Part shown: positions 56,207 through 64,000 of the stretch, piece after piece
Layout of the letters: each line of letters starts with the position of its first letter
Position numbering within the stretch: position 1 is the first letter of the stretch
Source of the DNA: Caldilineales bacterium
Lineage (GTDB): Bacteria; Chloroflexota; Anaerolineae; Caldilineales; Caldilineaceae
Length of the DNA stretch: 64,000 nt
Reading direction: 5' to 3'
Assembly: GCA_012271135.1 (NCBI GenBank)
Contig: JAAXGZ010000118.1
Span: forward strand, 1-64,000
Made by a program: the position numbers and the translations under genes
The notes under the pieces: generated by a model
Databases searched by the model: none
What the model saw: the letters and a program-made list of their open reading frames with translations, nothing else
Told to the model about the DNA's origin: nothing

Positions 56207-57019
56207 ATGGCGACAGCGGTCACCCGCGCACAGCGGGAGCAGTACGAGGAAGACGGCTACTACATTGAGCGCGGGTTGCTTGAGCCGGACCAGGTGGCGC
56301 TGCTGGCACGGGAGGTCAAGGACGCCATTGCCAGCGGCACGGACGGCATCAACTTCGACAACACGCGCATGGACGGCAAGACGCTGAAGGGATCCGGCAT
56401 GTACCGCAAGCTGGCCTTGCTGGGACGGCGCAATCCGCTGGTCTGGGACACCTACTATGCTCATCCCGGAGTGATCGCCATCAATCGGGCTTTTCTGGGC
56501 GACGAAGTCATGCTGTGGTTCGATTCAATCTTCACCAAGCCCGCGCGGGTGGGCGAAGCCACGCCCTGGCACCAGGACATTGGTCTGTGGACCCAGACCC
56601 CGCCGCAGAAGAAGCACAAGCCCCACTATCGGGATGCGCTGACCATCTGGATGGCCATCGACCGGGCCGACCGCAGCAACGGCTGCCTGCAGGTTGTGCC
56701 CGGCAGCCACAAGGGGCCCGTGGTGGAACATGTGCGGTATTCGGACAGCATCCATGTCGAGTTGCCCCGGGATCAAGTGGCGGACATCCGGATGGATCAC
56801 ATTGAGCTGGAGGCGGGGGACGCCATCGTCTGGCATGCCCATCTCTGGCACTACAGTCCCGTCAACCTCAGTGACCGGAATCGGCTGGGCATCGCCCAGG
56901 TGACCCTGAGTGCCGAGGATGCCGCCGCGACCGGCAAGCACAACCTGCCGGTACTGGTGCGTGGCGGCGCCGGCCAGCCGGCGCCGGCCCTGGAAGCGGA
57001 GCGTTCCGCCCCCGGCTAA
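56207..57019 (+). CDS. Phytanoyl-CoA dioxygenase (PhyH) family protein
   Basis: The 270-residue Fe(II)/2-oxoglutarate dioxygenase starts at ATG 56207 (MATAVTRAQREQYEEDGYY); the track's 5' extension is unsupported. Iron ligands are the HxD in GEATPWHQDIGLW and the distal His in AGDAIVWHAHLWHYSP, with the 2-oxoglutarate Arg in NLSDRNRLG. GCLQVVPGSHKGPV is the usual middle strand. The substrate is unknown; its divergence from a sugar ABC importer suggests it acts on the imported compound. A TACAAT (56075-56080) is a possible -10, followed by an ACGCC/GGCGT inverted repeat. Confidence 0.9.
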   Translation: MATAVTRAQREQYEEDGYYIERGLLEPDQVALLAREVKDAIASGTDGINFDNTRMDGKTLKGSGMYRKLALLGRRNPLVWDTYYAHPGVIAINRAFLGDEVMLWFDSIFTKPARVGEATPWHQDIGLWTQTPPQKKHKPHYRDALTIWMAIDRADRSNGCLQVVPGSHKGPVVEHVRYSDSIHVELPRDQVADIRMDHIELEAGDAIVWHAHLWHYSPVNLSDRNRLGIAQVTLSAEDAAATGKHNLPVLVRGGAGQPAPALEAERSAPG

Positions 57020-57247
57020 CGCCGCCCGGTCCGGCCGCCGGGCTTGCGGGAGATGTCCACCCTGGAGGAGTCGACATACGCGGCCGCCGGACGGCATCCT
57101 CTAGGATTAGGGCACTGACTAGGATTGGTTGCTGCATGAAACCGCTTTTCAGTCTTGTCAAATTCCGATGAACAACTGCCGTCTGCACCGGTGGCAGGAT
57201 TCCCGTTGTCATCCATGCATGGGCGGCCAGATAGGTGAGAGTTCCAG

Positions 57248-59182
57248 GTGTCCATCGTCAGACACGAGTTGTCGCTACACACCTCGTTTTTCAAGTCCCT
57301 GCGCAAGCTGGGCCGCAACGAACAGGATGAGATCCCGGACTTCCTGAACAGGGTCCGGTTCGATCGGCACGGCGGCAAGCTCAATCTCAAGAAGCTGCGG
57401 CACAACGAGTTCCACACGGCGCGGGTGACCAAGTCCGTGCGTTGTGTTCTGCATTGGCCGCCGGATGGCGGTCATCTGTCCCTCTTCTACGTGGGACAGC
57501 ACGATCATGCCGAACGCTGGTTCAACCGGCACCGTTTGGGCACGTCCCTGCGCACCGGGGTGGCGGGCAGGGTCGCGCCGGATCGCCGGATTGCGGCGAT
57601 GAGCGATCTGGAGAGCCTGCTGGACCGGGAGGATCGCCAGCACTTCTGGCATGTGGACGACGAAGACCTCCTGCACCGGATGCTTGAGACCCCGGACCAG
57701 TTGTGGCGCGTCTATCTGGATCCGCGTCAGCGGGAACTGGTGGAAACCGACGCGGACGGTCCCATGCGGGTGTTGGGCGGCGCCGGCACCGGCAAGACGG
57801 TGGTGGTCATGCACCGGGCCGTGTGGCTGGCCCGGAACATGGCGGCGAACCCCGGGGACCGCATTCTGTTCCTGACCAACAATAGCAATTTGGCGGCCGA
57901 AATCAGTCGGGATCTGCGGACCTTGGTTTCCGACGCGGAGGTGCTTGAGCGGATCGAGGTCACCAATCTCGACCAGTGGGTCGAGCGGTTCCTCAAGGCC
58001 CGGCGCTGCGACTTGCAGATTCTGAACGGCCGCACCCAGCAGAAGGACCAGCTCTGGCGGAAGGCCTGCGACAAGGTGGAAGTCGACCGGTTCTGGTCGC
58101 AGGAACTGCTGAAGAAGGAGTTCGAGCAGGTGGTCCTGGTCCAGGGCATCCATACCCTGGAGGAATACTTGGAGGCGGACCGCAGCGGCCGCGGCATCGC
58201 CCTCACGGAGGCACACCGGGTGGAACTCTGGCCCGCCTTCGAGTTCTACCGGGAGAGTCTGCGCAATCGCCGGCTGGTGGAACGGGAGGATGCCTATCGC
58301 GAGGCCCGGTTGCGCGTCGAAGCGGACTGGACCGGGTTGCCCTATGTGGCGGTTGTGGTCGACGAGGCGCAGAACTTCGGGTTTGACGCCTTCAAGCTGT
58401 TTCGCGCCCTTTCCTTGGCCGGTACCGCGGACTCCGACCGGAAGCGGGAGTGCAATCGGCTTTTCATCACCGGCGATGCCCATCAGCGCATCCACCGGGT
58501 CAAGGTGAACCTGGGGCGCTGCGGCATCGACGTCAAAGGCCGTAGTCACCGGCTCGAGCTGATATACCGCACCACCAACTCCATCTACACCGTGGCGGCC
58601 CATGTGCTGGGGGATGGGCACTATGACGATCTCAACGGTCAGGTCGACACGCTGCAGGGATACCGCAGCCTCTATGACGGTCCCTTTCCCTATTGGGAGA
58701 CCTACGCGGATGTCGAGGAAGAGGGGGCCGGCATCATCGTGGACTGGATCAAGCACCTTCAGCACAAGGACGACTTGGGGCGGGACGACTTCTGCCTGCT
58801 GGCCCGGACGGTGTCCCGCGTGAAGGCCTGGGAACGGGCACTGAAGCAGAAGGGGCTCGACGTGTACTGCCTGCGTTCGGGCGGGGCCGACACGGGCCAC
58901 GGCAGTTCCGTGCGTCTGGCCACCGCCAACAAGCTCGAAGGCTTGGAGTATCCTGCGATCGCCGTCCTGGATGCGGACAGTGCCAGCTACCCCCTGCATC
59001 AGGAGATGCAGTCGGTGACGTCGGAGGCGGAACGGGTGGAGCAGTACAAGCAGGAGCGTTCGCTGCTGCATGTGGTATGCACCCGTGCCCGCAATCATTT
59101 GCTAATCTGCACCCGGGGCCCGATTTCGCCGTTTCTGGAAGGCGTGTTCGAGCCGGGCCGGAACGGGTTTGCCCGGCACTGA
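57248..59182 (+). CDS. RelE/ParE-like domain fused to UvrD-like SF1 helicase
   Basis: The 644-residue protein (GTG 57248) begins with a RelE/ParE-type fold of about 95 residues (LHTSFFKSLRKLGRNEQDEI, FHTARVTKSVRCVLHW and FYVGQHDHAERWF). From about residue 155 it is a UvrD/Rep-like helicase: Q-motif DPRQRELV, Walker A LGGAGTGKTVVVMHR (177-184), Walker B VVVDEAQNF (about 371-378), RLELIYRTTNSIYTVA (motif IV region), NKLEGLEYPAIAVLDAD (motif V) and LHVVCTRARNHLLI (motif VI). All ATPase motifs look intact. It is followed 129 bp later by a paralog with the same architecture. Confidence 0.85.
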   Translation: MSIVRHELSLHTSFFKSLRKLGRNEQDEIPDFLNRVRFDRHGGKLNLKKLRHNEFHTARVTKSVRCVLHWPPDGGHLSLFYVGQHDHAERWFNRHRLGTSLRTGVAGRVAPDRRIAAMSDLESLLDREDRQHFWHVDDEDLLHRMLETPDQLWRVYLDPRQRELVETDADGPMRVLGGAGTGKTVVVMHRAVWLARNMAANPGDRILFLTNNSNLAAEISRDLRTLVSDAEVLERIEVTNLDQWVERFLKARRCDLQILNGRTQQKDQLWRKACDKVEVDRFWSQELLKKEFEQVVLVQGIHTLEEYLEADRSGRGIALTEAHRVELWPAFEFYRESLRNRRLVEREDAYREARLRVEADWTGLPYVAVVVDEAQNFGFDAFKLFRALSLAGTADSDRKRECNRLFITGDAHQRIHRVKVNLGRCGIDVKGRSHRLELIYRTTNSIYTVAAHVLGDGHYDDLNGQVDTLQGYRSLYDGPFPYWETYADVEEEGAGIIVDWIKHLQHKDDLGRDDFCLLARTVSRVKAWERALKQKGLDVYCLRSGGADTGHGSSVRLATANKLEGLEYPAIAVLDADSASYPLHQEMQSVTSEAERVEQYKQERSLLHVVCTRARNHLLICTRGPISPFLEGVFEPGRNGFARH

Positions 59183-59311
59183 CGAATCCCTGCGTCCAGC
59201 TCACGCCCGGCCGCGGTCTGCGGACGGGCAATCCTCCGCTGATTCGCCAACAGGCGCAGTGACATCCCGTCGCGGTCTCCCACTCTACTCCATTCCGTCG
59301 ATGGCGTTGCA

Positions 59312-62122
59312 ATGCAAAGAAACTCACGAAAGATCAGCCTTCACAAGGACTTGTGGACCAAGGCCAACTTGACACCGAAGGAGGTCTCGAGAATCGAGGC
59401 TACGCTGTGCCAACTGCACGGCAACGATACCGCCACGCCGGGCTTGAATCTGAAGCGGATCCAAGGTGCCGAGCCGCTGCGTTCGGTCCGTGTCACCGAC
59501 GATATCCGGATGGTTCTGCATCTGGCAGGAAACGAGATCATCGTCCTGCATGTGGACCGTCATGACAACGCCTACGAGTGGGCTCGAAACAACAATGGCC
59601 AAGACAGGCTGAAGAGCCTGACAAACCCCCAGAACCTCAGGCCGTACCCGTCGGGTAAGATTGCCTCCGGCCCTCAGCCAACCATGGCCGGGGATTCAAG
59701 GCCCTCCGGTTCATTCGCCAACCTGTCCGGGATCGGCATGTCCAAACCGGATTCCGAATCGAACGTCTCCGGTCGGGGACGGTGGATCAGGAATGATCGA
59801 TCTGCGGATTCCTCCGCCATGGTTGGCAAGCTCCTGGATGCGGCTTTGGAAGCCTGGCAGGAACCGGTGGCTGACCCCTCGACGGTCAAGCAACTGTACA
59901 GGGCCTACAGCGGCCCTGTGCTGGTATTGGGCGCGGCCGGAACCGACCAACTGCTCACCGCAGTAATCCGCAGTGTGTACTTGGCGGAACAATTTGCAGG
60001 GCTTGGTGAGCAGGTTCTCCTACTGACGGACTCCGTGTGCGCGTTTGAAAAGGCCGAACGGTTCCTGAAACTGTTGAGGGAGCGAGCCGAGGGCGAGCCA
60101 GACCCGAGATCGGCTGTGGAGGCCGTTGAAGTGTCCCTGTTCGATGGCTGGCTGGAATGTCAGGTTCAGGACATCGATGTCGAAGCTGCGAAGTCCGGGC
60201 GCGAGGCGCCGCCTACACAAGGGGGGGCGACCCGGGATGCTGCCTGTCGCCTGGTGCACCTGGGGCTGGAGGATGGCACCCTGTCCCCTACGACCGCGGC
60301 GGTGGTAGTGCTTGATTGCCAGAACCTTGGCCGACAGGCTGTGCGCCTGTGCCGGAAACTGGCCCTGACGACTGTTCCGAAGGCCGAGCGGTGGAACAAG
60401 AGCGAACTGGAACGGCTGTGCCTGATTGCGGATCCGTTCCAGCGTACAGGCGGCCCGCACCTGAATATTCAGGATTGTCAAGTCAGGCCGGCCAAGACCA
60501 TTCGGTTGCGACAGAGTGGCATTGTTGCGCAAGCGGTCATCGACACGGCGGTATCGGCGTTGACAGGACAGGAATTCGACGATCTGACGGGCGGGATTGC
60601 CACGCTGGACGGTTATCGCAGCATTGAGTCCGGCAGACAGCCGTCATTCCGCCGTTGCGCCAACACCAAGGAGGGAGCGCAACTGGTGGCGGACTGGCTG
60701 CACGAAGTGCAAGAAGCCGACGAGGAACTGAAACCCGGCCGGGTTTGCCTGGTGGCCCGGACCAACAACCGCATCAAGGATTGGCGCAAGGCCCTCCGTA
60801 AACTGGATGTGGAGACCCGACGCCTCAGGCACGACAGCGATGTCGCAAGTTCCACGGGCAAGGTTTGGGTGGCCAAACCCGAAGAGCTGGATCCCGAGTT
60901 GTACTTCCAGGGAGTTGCCTTTCTGGACGCGGACCGCAAGTCGTGGCCCCGCCGCAAAACCCTTCGCCAGGCCGTGGACGAAACCGACAGGGATGCGGCA
61001 GCGCGTCGCGAGCGCTCCCTGTTCTATCTGGCCTGCACCCGCGCCCGGAGATACTTGCTGTTCTGCAGCCAGGGACCGTTGGCACCTTGGCTGGAGACGT
61101 TGGCTCCGCCCGTGCCCGAATCCGAATCCGAGATCAAATCCTCCGCTTCACCTCCCGCGAGGTCCCAAGCCATGAAGTACCCGGTACTGATCGATCAGGA
61201 AATCACCGACGCGATGCTGCAGGTCCTGCACGACCAGGGATGCGACACCTATATGTGGAATCCCGGCGGGGAGACGCCGCGCATGGAGGAGACCGTGGGC
61301 TTCTTTGTCTACGGCCATGCCCTGATCGACGGCCCCATCATGGACCGCATGCCCAAGCTGAAGGTCATCAGCAATATGGGCGTGGGGGTGGACCACATCC
61401 GGGTTCCGGATGCGGCCGAACGCGGCATTGCGGTCGGCAACACGCCCGGCTTTGTGGACGGCGCCACGGCGGACATGGCCTTCCTGCTCATGATGGCCAT
61501 TGCCCGCAACCTGAAGAAGGGCATTGACTATGCCCGCGGACCGGAGTTCCGGCACTTCGACCCGTCGCTGTGGCACGGCAAGGAAATCAACGGCGCCACG
61601 CTGGGCATCTTCGGCATGGGTGCCATTGGCAGCACAGTGGCGCGGCGCGCCTCCGGCTTCAACATGCACGTCATCTATCACAACCGCAACCGCCTGTCGG
61701 ATACACGCGAGGCCGAACTCAACGCCTACTGGGTGCCGCGCTCCAGTTTGCTCGCCCGGTCGGACTTCCTGCTGTTGTCGCTGCCGCTCAACGAGGAGAC
61801 GGAGAGCTGCATGGGGCTGGCGGAGTTCCGGCAGATGCAGGAACACGCGTACCTGATCAACATTGGCCGCGGCGGCCTGGTCCGCACCGACGAGCTGGCA
61901 ACCGCCCTTGAGGAAGGCCAGCTGGCCGGCGCCGCCCTGGACGTGACGGAACCGGAACCGTTGCCGCGGGATCATCCGCTTGTTGAGCATCCCGATGTGA
62001 TCATCACCCCACATCTGGGCTCCGCCACGGTGGAGTCACGGGAAGGCATGTTCATTCGTACCGTCGAAAACCTGATGGCAGGCATGCAGGACAAGCCCTT
62101 GCTGAGCCAGGTTTTTCAGTAG
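59312..62122 (+). CDS. RelE-like / pseudo-UvrD helicase paralog, in-frame with a hydroxyacid dehydrogenase
   Basis: This 936-codon frame repeats the preceding gene's plan. It has a RelE-like N-terminus (ISLHKDLWTKANLTPKEV, VRVTDDIRMVLHL and VLHVDRHDNAYEWAR), a low-complexity linker (about 100-170) and a UvrD-like body. The Walker A is LGAAGTDQLLTA, so the essential G-K-T is lost, and Walker B is VVVLDCQNL, so the D-E pair is lost. The end strand FYLACTRARRYLLFC matches motif VI. Without any stop it continues into a D-2-hydroxyacid dehydrogenase from Met621. The helicase half is a pseudo-ATPase. Whether the dehydrogenase is fused or separately translated is unclear. Confidence 0.8.
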   Translation: MQRNSRKISLHKDLWTKANLTPKEVSRIEATLCQLHGNDTATPGLNLKRIQGAEPLRSVRVTDDIRMVLHLAGNEIIVLHVDRHDNAYEWARNNNGQDRLKSLTNPQNLRPYPSGKIASGPQPTMAGDSRPSGSFANLSGIGMSKPDSESNVSGRGRWIRNDRSADSSAMVGKLLDAALEAWQEPVADPSTVKQLYRAYSGPVLVLGAAGTDQLLTAVIRSVYLAEQFAGLGEQVLLLTDSVCAFEKAERFLKLLRERAEGEPDPRSAVEAVEVSLFDGWLECQVQDIDVEAAKSGREAPPTQGGATRDAACRLVHLGLEDGTLSPTTAAVVVLDCQNLGRQAVRLCRKLALTTVPKAERWNKSELERLCLIADPFQRTGGPHLNIQDCQVRPAKTIRLRQSGIVAQAVIDTAVSALTGQEFDDLTGGIATLDGYRSIESGRQPSFRRCANTKEGAQLVADWLHEVQEADEELKPGRVCLVARTNNRIKDWRKALRKLDVETRRLRHDSDVASSTGKVWVAKPEELDPELYFQGVAFLDADRKSWPRRKTLRQAVDETDRDAAARRERSLFYLACTRARRYLLFCSQGPLAPWLETLAPPVPESESEIKSSASPPARSQAMKYPVLIDQEITDAMLQVLHDQGCDTYMWNPGGETPRMEETVGFFVYGHALIDGPIMDRMPKLKVISNMGVGVDHIRVPDAAERGIAVGNTPGFVDGATADMAFLLMMAIARNLKKGIDYARGPEFRHFDPSLWHGKEINGATLGIFGMGAIGSTVARRASGFNMHVIYHNRNRLSDTREAELNAYWVPRSSLLARSDFLLLSLPLNEETESCMGLAEFRQMQEHAYLINIGRGGLVRTDELATALEEGQLAGAALDVTEPEPLPRDHPLVEHPDVIITPHLGSATVESREGMFIRTVENLMAGMQDKPLLSQVFQ
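61172..62122 (+). other. D-2-hydroxyacid dehydrogenase domain with its own likely start
   Basis: From ATG 61172 a full-length 316-residue dehydrogenase follows: VISNMGVGVDHIRVPDAAERG, the NAD motif LGIFGMGAIGSTVARRA, the catalytic-Arg strand INIGRGGLVRTDEL, Glu in DVTEPEPLP, and His in IITPHLGSAT. GCGAGGT lies 8 bases upstream of the ATG, so independent initiation is plausible. It is in frame with the upstream pseudo-helicase and no stop separates them. This domain looks catalytically intact. Confidence 0.85.
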
Positions 62123-62157
62123 ACCGGCGGACGGCGCGTTTTCCGGCCCGATGCGCC

Positions 62158-62913
62158 ATGGCAGGTTCCCAGCCACCTCAGGCGGAGGCTGAACGCCCGG
62201 CTGTGCAGGTGTCCTCAAGGACGGTGTTTTCCGGCGAGCGGACCCTGACGGCACCCGAACCCGATCTGGGGCCGGGGCTTGTACCCGACACGCGCCTCAA
62301 AATGGACGGGTTGGCATTCCTGACCAGCCTCCCTGTGGCCTCCATGGCCGCCGCCTTTTTGGATCCACAGTACCGGGGCGTACTGGATAAGATGGCGTAC
62401 GGCAACGAAGGCAAGTCCCGCGAACGGGCGCGCGTTGCCCTTCCCCAGATGGCCGAGGACCAGATTACGCGCTTCGTGGCGGGTATCGACCGGTGTCTGA
62501 TACCCAGCGGCCACCTGTTTCTCTGGATTGACAAATTCCACCTGTGCACGGGCATCGGACCTTGGCTGGAGGGTACGTCGCTGGAAACAGTGGATCTGCT
62601 GACATGGGACAAGCAGCGCATGGGCATGGGCTATCGGACCCGCCGGCAGGCCGAGTACTTGGCGGTTCTCCAGAAGTCTCCTAAACGGGCCAAGGGGGTG
62701 TGGTCCGTTCACAACATTCCCGATGTCTGGAGCGAGAAGGTGCCGCGCAGCGGCCACGCCCATCGCAAGCCGGTCGGGCTCCAGGCGGAACTGATCGCCG
62801 CGGTGACCAGCAAGGGAGACATCGTGATCGATCCGGCGGCCGGCAGCTTCTCCGTGATGGATGCCTGTCGGCGCACGGGGCGTCGTTTCCTGGGGTGCGA
62901 CATCAACGGTTGA
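62158..62913 (+). CDS. N6/N4-type DNA methyltransferase (DPQY motif)
   Basis: The 251-residue protein has motif IV FLDPQYRGVLDKMAYGNEG (DPQY in place of DPPY), GHLFLWIDKFHLCTGIGPWL, TWDKQRMGMGYRTRRQAEYL, and the C-terminal SAM motif I region IVIDPAAGSFSVMDACRRTG. The order (DPPY before the FxGxG-like block) is that of beta-type site-specific DNA methyltransferases. It has no restriction enzyme beside it, so it may be an orphan or part of the adjacent helicase locus. The start is ATG 62158, 35 bp after the dehydrogenase stop. Confidence 0.85.
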   Translation: MAGSQPPQAEAERPAVQVSSRTVFSGERTLTAPEPDLGPGLVPDTRLKMDGLAFLTSLPVASMAAAFLDPQYRGVLDKMAYGNEGKSRERARVALPQMAEDQITRFVAGIDRCLIPSGHLFLWIDKFHLCTGIGPWLEGTSLETVDLLTWDKQRMGMGYRTRRQAEYLAVLQKSPKRAKGVWSVHNIPDVWSEKVPRSGHAHRKPVGLQAELIAAVTSKGDIVIDPAAGSFSVMDACRRTGRRFLGCDING

Positions 62914-63036
62914 CCACCAAATCCGCGGCACCGGACTCCGGCTTGGCCGGTCTGTGCCGCCGTCCCAAGTAGAATTGGTCATCCTGATGCAGCCAGCATC
63001 GCCACTACTCGCCTGCGCAGGCGAGTCGCCCGCCCC

Positions 63037-63621
63037 ATGTCCCGGAACCCCGCGTTAGCCGCTCCCCCGCCCCTAACCCCGCCGGAACGGCTTGCGGGCA
63101 GGCGGATCGTGCTGCGGCGCTCCAGTCTGGTGGATGCCGAGGACATCTTCCGGAACTACGCAACCGACGAAACGGTCACGTACTTCCTGCCTTGGCATCC
63201 GCACCCCGATGTCAATGCCACACGCCTGTTCCTGCAGAAAGCCAACGAGGACTGGCGCAACGGAACGGACTTCGCCTACTCCATCATCCACAACGATTCG
63301 GACCAGGTGATCGGCATGATTTCGATGCGGCCGCACGGCCACATCGTGGAGATGGGCTATGTCTTGTCCCGCCATTTCTGGGGCCAGGGCATCATGACGG
63401 AGGCTCTGACGACCCTCGCCGACTGGTGTCTGGGCCAGCCCGAAATCTGGCGCGTGGAAGCCTACTGCGACGTGGAGAACAAGGCCTCGGCCCGCGTCAT
63501 GGTCAAGGCCGGCATGCGGGAAGAAGGCGTGCTGGCGCGTTACCTGCTGAACCCCGGCCTGGATGCCAGACCCCGCAACGCGTATCTGTACGCACGGACC
63601 AAGGACCGTATCCAAGCCTGA
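63037..63621 (+). CDS. GNAT N-acetyltransferase (RimJ/RimL-like)
   Basis: The 194-residue protein has LAGRRIVLRRSSLVDAEDIF, VIGMISMRPHGHIVEMGYVLSRHFWGQGIMTEAL (cut to its motif A core GYVLSRHFWGQGIMTEAL) and VENKASARVMVKAGMREEG, the usual RimJ/L order. The acetyl-CoA loop is HFWGQGIM. Substrate unknown. Confidence 0.85.
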   Translation: MSRNPALAAPPPLTPPERLAGRRIVLRRSSLVDAEDIFRNYATDETVTYFLPWHPHPDVNATRLFLQKANEDWRNGTDFAYSIIHNDSDQVIGMISMRPHGHIVEMGYVLSRHFWGQGIMTEALTTLADWCLGQPEIWRVEAYCDVENKASARVMVKAGMREEGVLARYLLNPGLDARPRNAYLYARTKDRIQA

Positions 63622-63843
63622 GGCTGGCGGCCCGCCGCGCGGCTTTCATTCAGGGCGGCTACGGGCCATGATGCGCTCCCGGGCCGGCCCTCCAACCGGA
63701 CAGACGCAGTGACAGGCAAGGTGGGCGCGCGCGAGGCGGCATTGCTGCCGGAAGAAACGAATGGGCCCAGTGCCAGTGGGCAGATTGCAATGCTTCGGGC
63801 GGCTTGTTAAACTGTGAATCACGGCAACTGTGAGACTGTGGCC

Positions 63844-64000
63844 ATGAAGAACATCACAGTGTCCGTAGACTAGGCAACCCACCGGCAGGCCCGCATTCGC
63901 GCGGCGGAGTTGGACACTTCGGTCTCGGCGCTGGTGCGCGACATTCTCAGGAGTTTGGTGGAAGGCACCGGCCGCAATAGGGAAGTTAAGATGTCCGGTG
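63844..64000 (+). pseudogene. Ribbon-helix-helix (VapB-like) antitoxin with in-frame TAG, cut by window end
   Basis: ATG 63844 begins MKNITVSVD, then TAG (63871-63873), then ATHRQARIRAAELDTSVSAL and VRDILRSLVEG. Family members read V-S-V-D-D/E-E-T-Y-R-x-A-R at this point, so the TAG replaces a Glu or similar. The rest looks like an intact antitoxin to the end of the window. The partner toxin, if any, lies beyond 64000. Confidence 0.65.

Noticed and set aside
57275-59098. 607-residue minus-strand ORF
   Set aside because: Antisense to the RelE/UvrD fusion, whose motifs are clear.

Overview
The window is a high-GC bacterial chromosome segment with dense genes on both strands. It carries housekeeping genes (gyrB, murA, mutM, lepB, two primary-type sigma factors, an RqcH/NFACT protein, tRNA-Leu), TAT-type and lipoprotein exporters, and many secreted-polymer and small-molecule catabolic enzymes. 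The mix suggests a Chloroflexota-like, possibly host- or sponge-associated lineage: bifunctional SAT/APS kinase, a PucC-family carrier, GH172/DUF2961, spondin-domain proteins, PhyH dioxygenases and enolase-superfamily dehydratases. There is no rRNA gene to fix the taxonomy, so this is inference. Several transcription units show TATAAT-like -10 boxes, some with an upstream TG.

Layout. 0-0.5 kb: a TnpB remnant joined to the 3' end of a PhyH gene. 0.5-5.4 kb: alpha/beta hydrolase, BioF2-like acyltransferase, then on the minus strand glycosyltransferase and RqcH. 5.4-7.3 kb: an IS607-type element (serine recombinase plus a C-terminally truncated TnpB). 7.3-12.2 kb: small PH-like membrane protein, FMN reductase, methyltransferase and two tandem sigma-70 paralogs. 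12.2-16 kb: gyrB, a cluster of perfect hairpins and a membrane protein on the minus strand. 16-26.4 kb: murA (catalytic Cys replaced by Asp), a KAS enzyme, a molybdopterin oxidoreductase, rfbA, PAPS synthesis, signal peptidase, an AI-2E-type transporter fused to a degenerate HAD domain, and a PucC-type carrier. 26.4-29.2 kb: a caspase/CHAT-like protein and a protein with four cyclic-nucleotide-binding domains and a tail anchor. 29.5-30.3 kb: an AT-rich decayed island including a PIN gene with an in-frame stop.

30.6-42 kb is a catabolic region: DoxX, two enolase-superfamily enzymes (one close to cis-3-hydroxy-L-proline dehydratase), an alkaline-phosphatase-superfamily hydrolase, mutM, a sugar isomerase, a spondin lipoprotein, a GH172 enzyme and a zinc dehydrogenase. 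42-46.4 kb holds dead IS1182- and IS66-type transposases around a phytoene-desaturase-like oxidoreductase. 46.4-51.2 kb: M20 peptidase, Suc_Fer-like protein and a secreted triple-spondin protein. 51.9-57 kb: higBA, a carbohydrate ABC importer without its ATPase and a divergent PhyH dioxygenase; a perfect 28-bp palindrome lies between the importer and PhyH.

57.2-63 kb is the most unusual part. A RelE-like/UvrD-like helicase fusion is followed by a paralog with the same architecture but a ruined ATPase site. That paralog reads in frame into a D-2-hydroxyacid dehydrogenase, and a DNA methyltransferase follows. This looks like a defence-type locus, but function is inferred. The window ends in a ribbon-helix-helix antitoxin gene with an in-frame stop. 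A recurring oddity is genes whose conserved N-terminus has no AUG/GUG/UUG start but has CTG or ATT, in two cases with a well-placed Shine-Dalgarno sequence.
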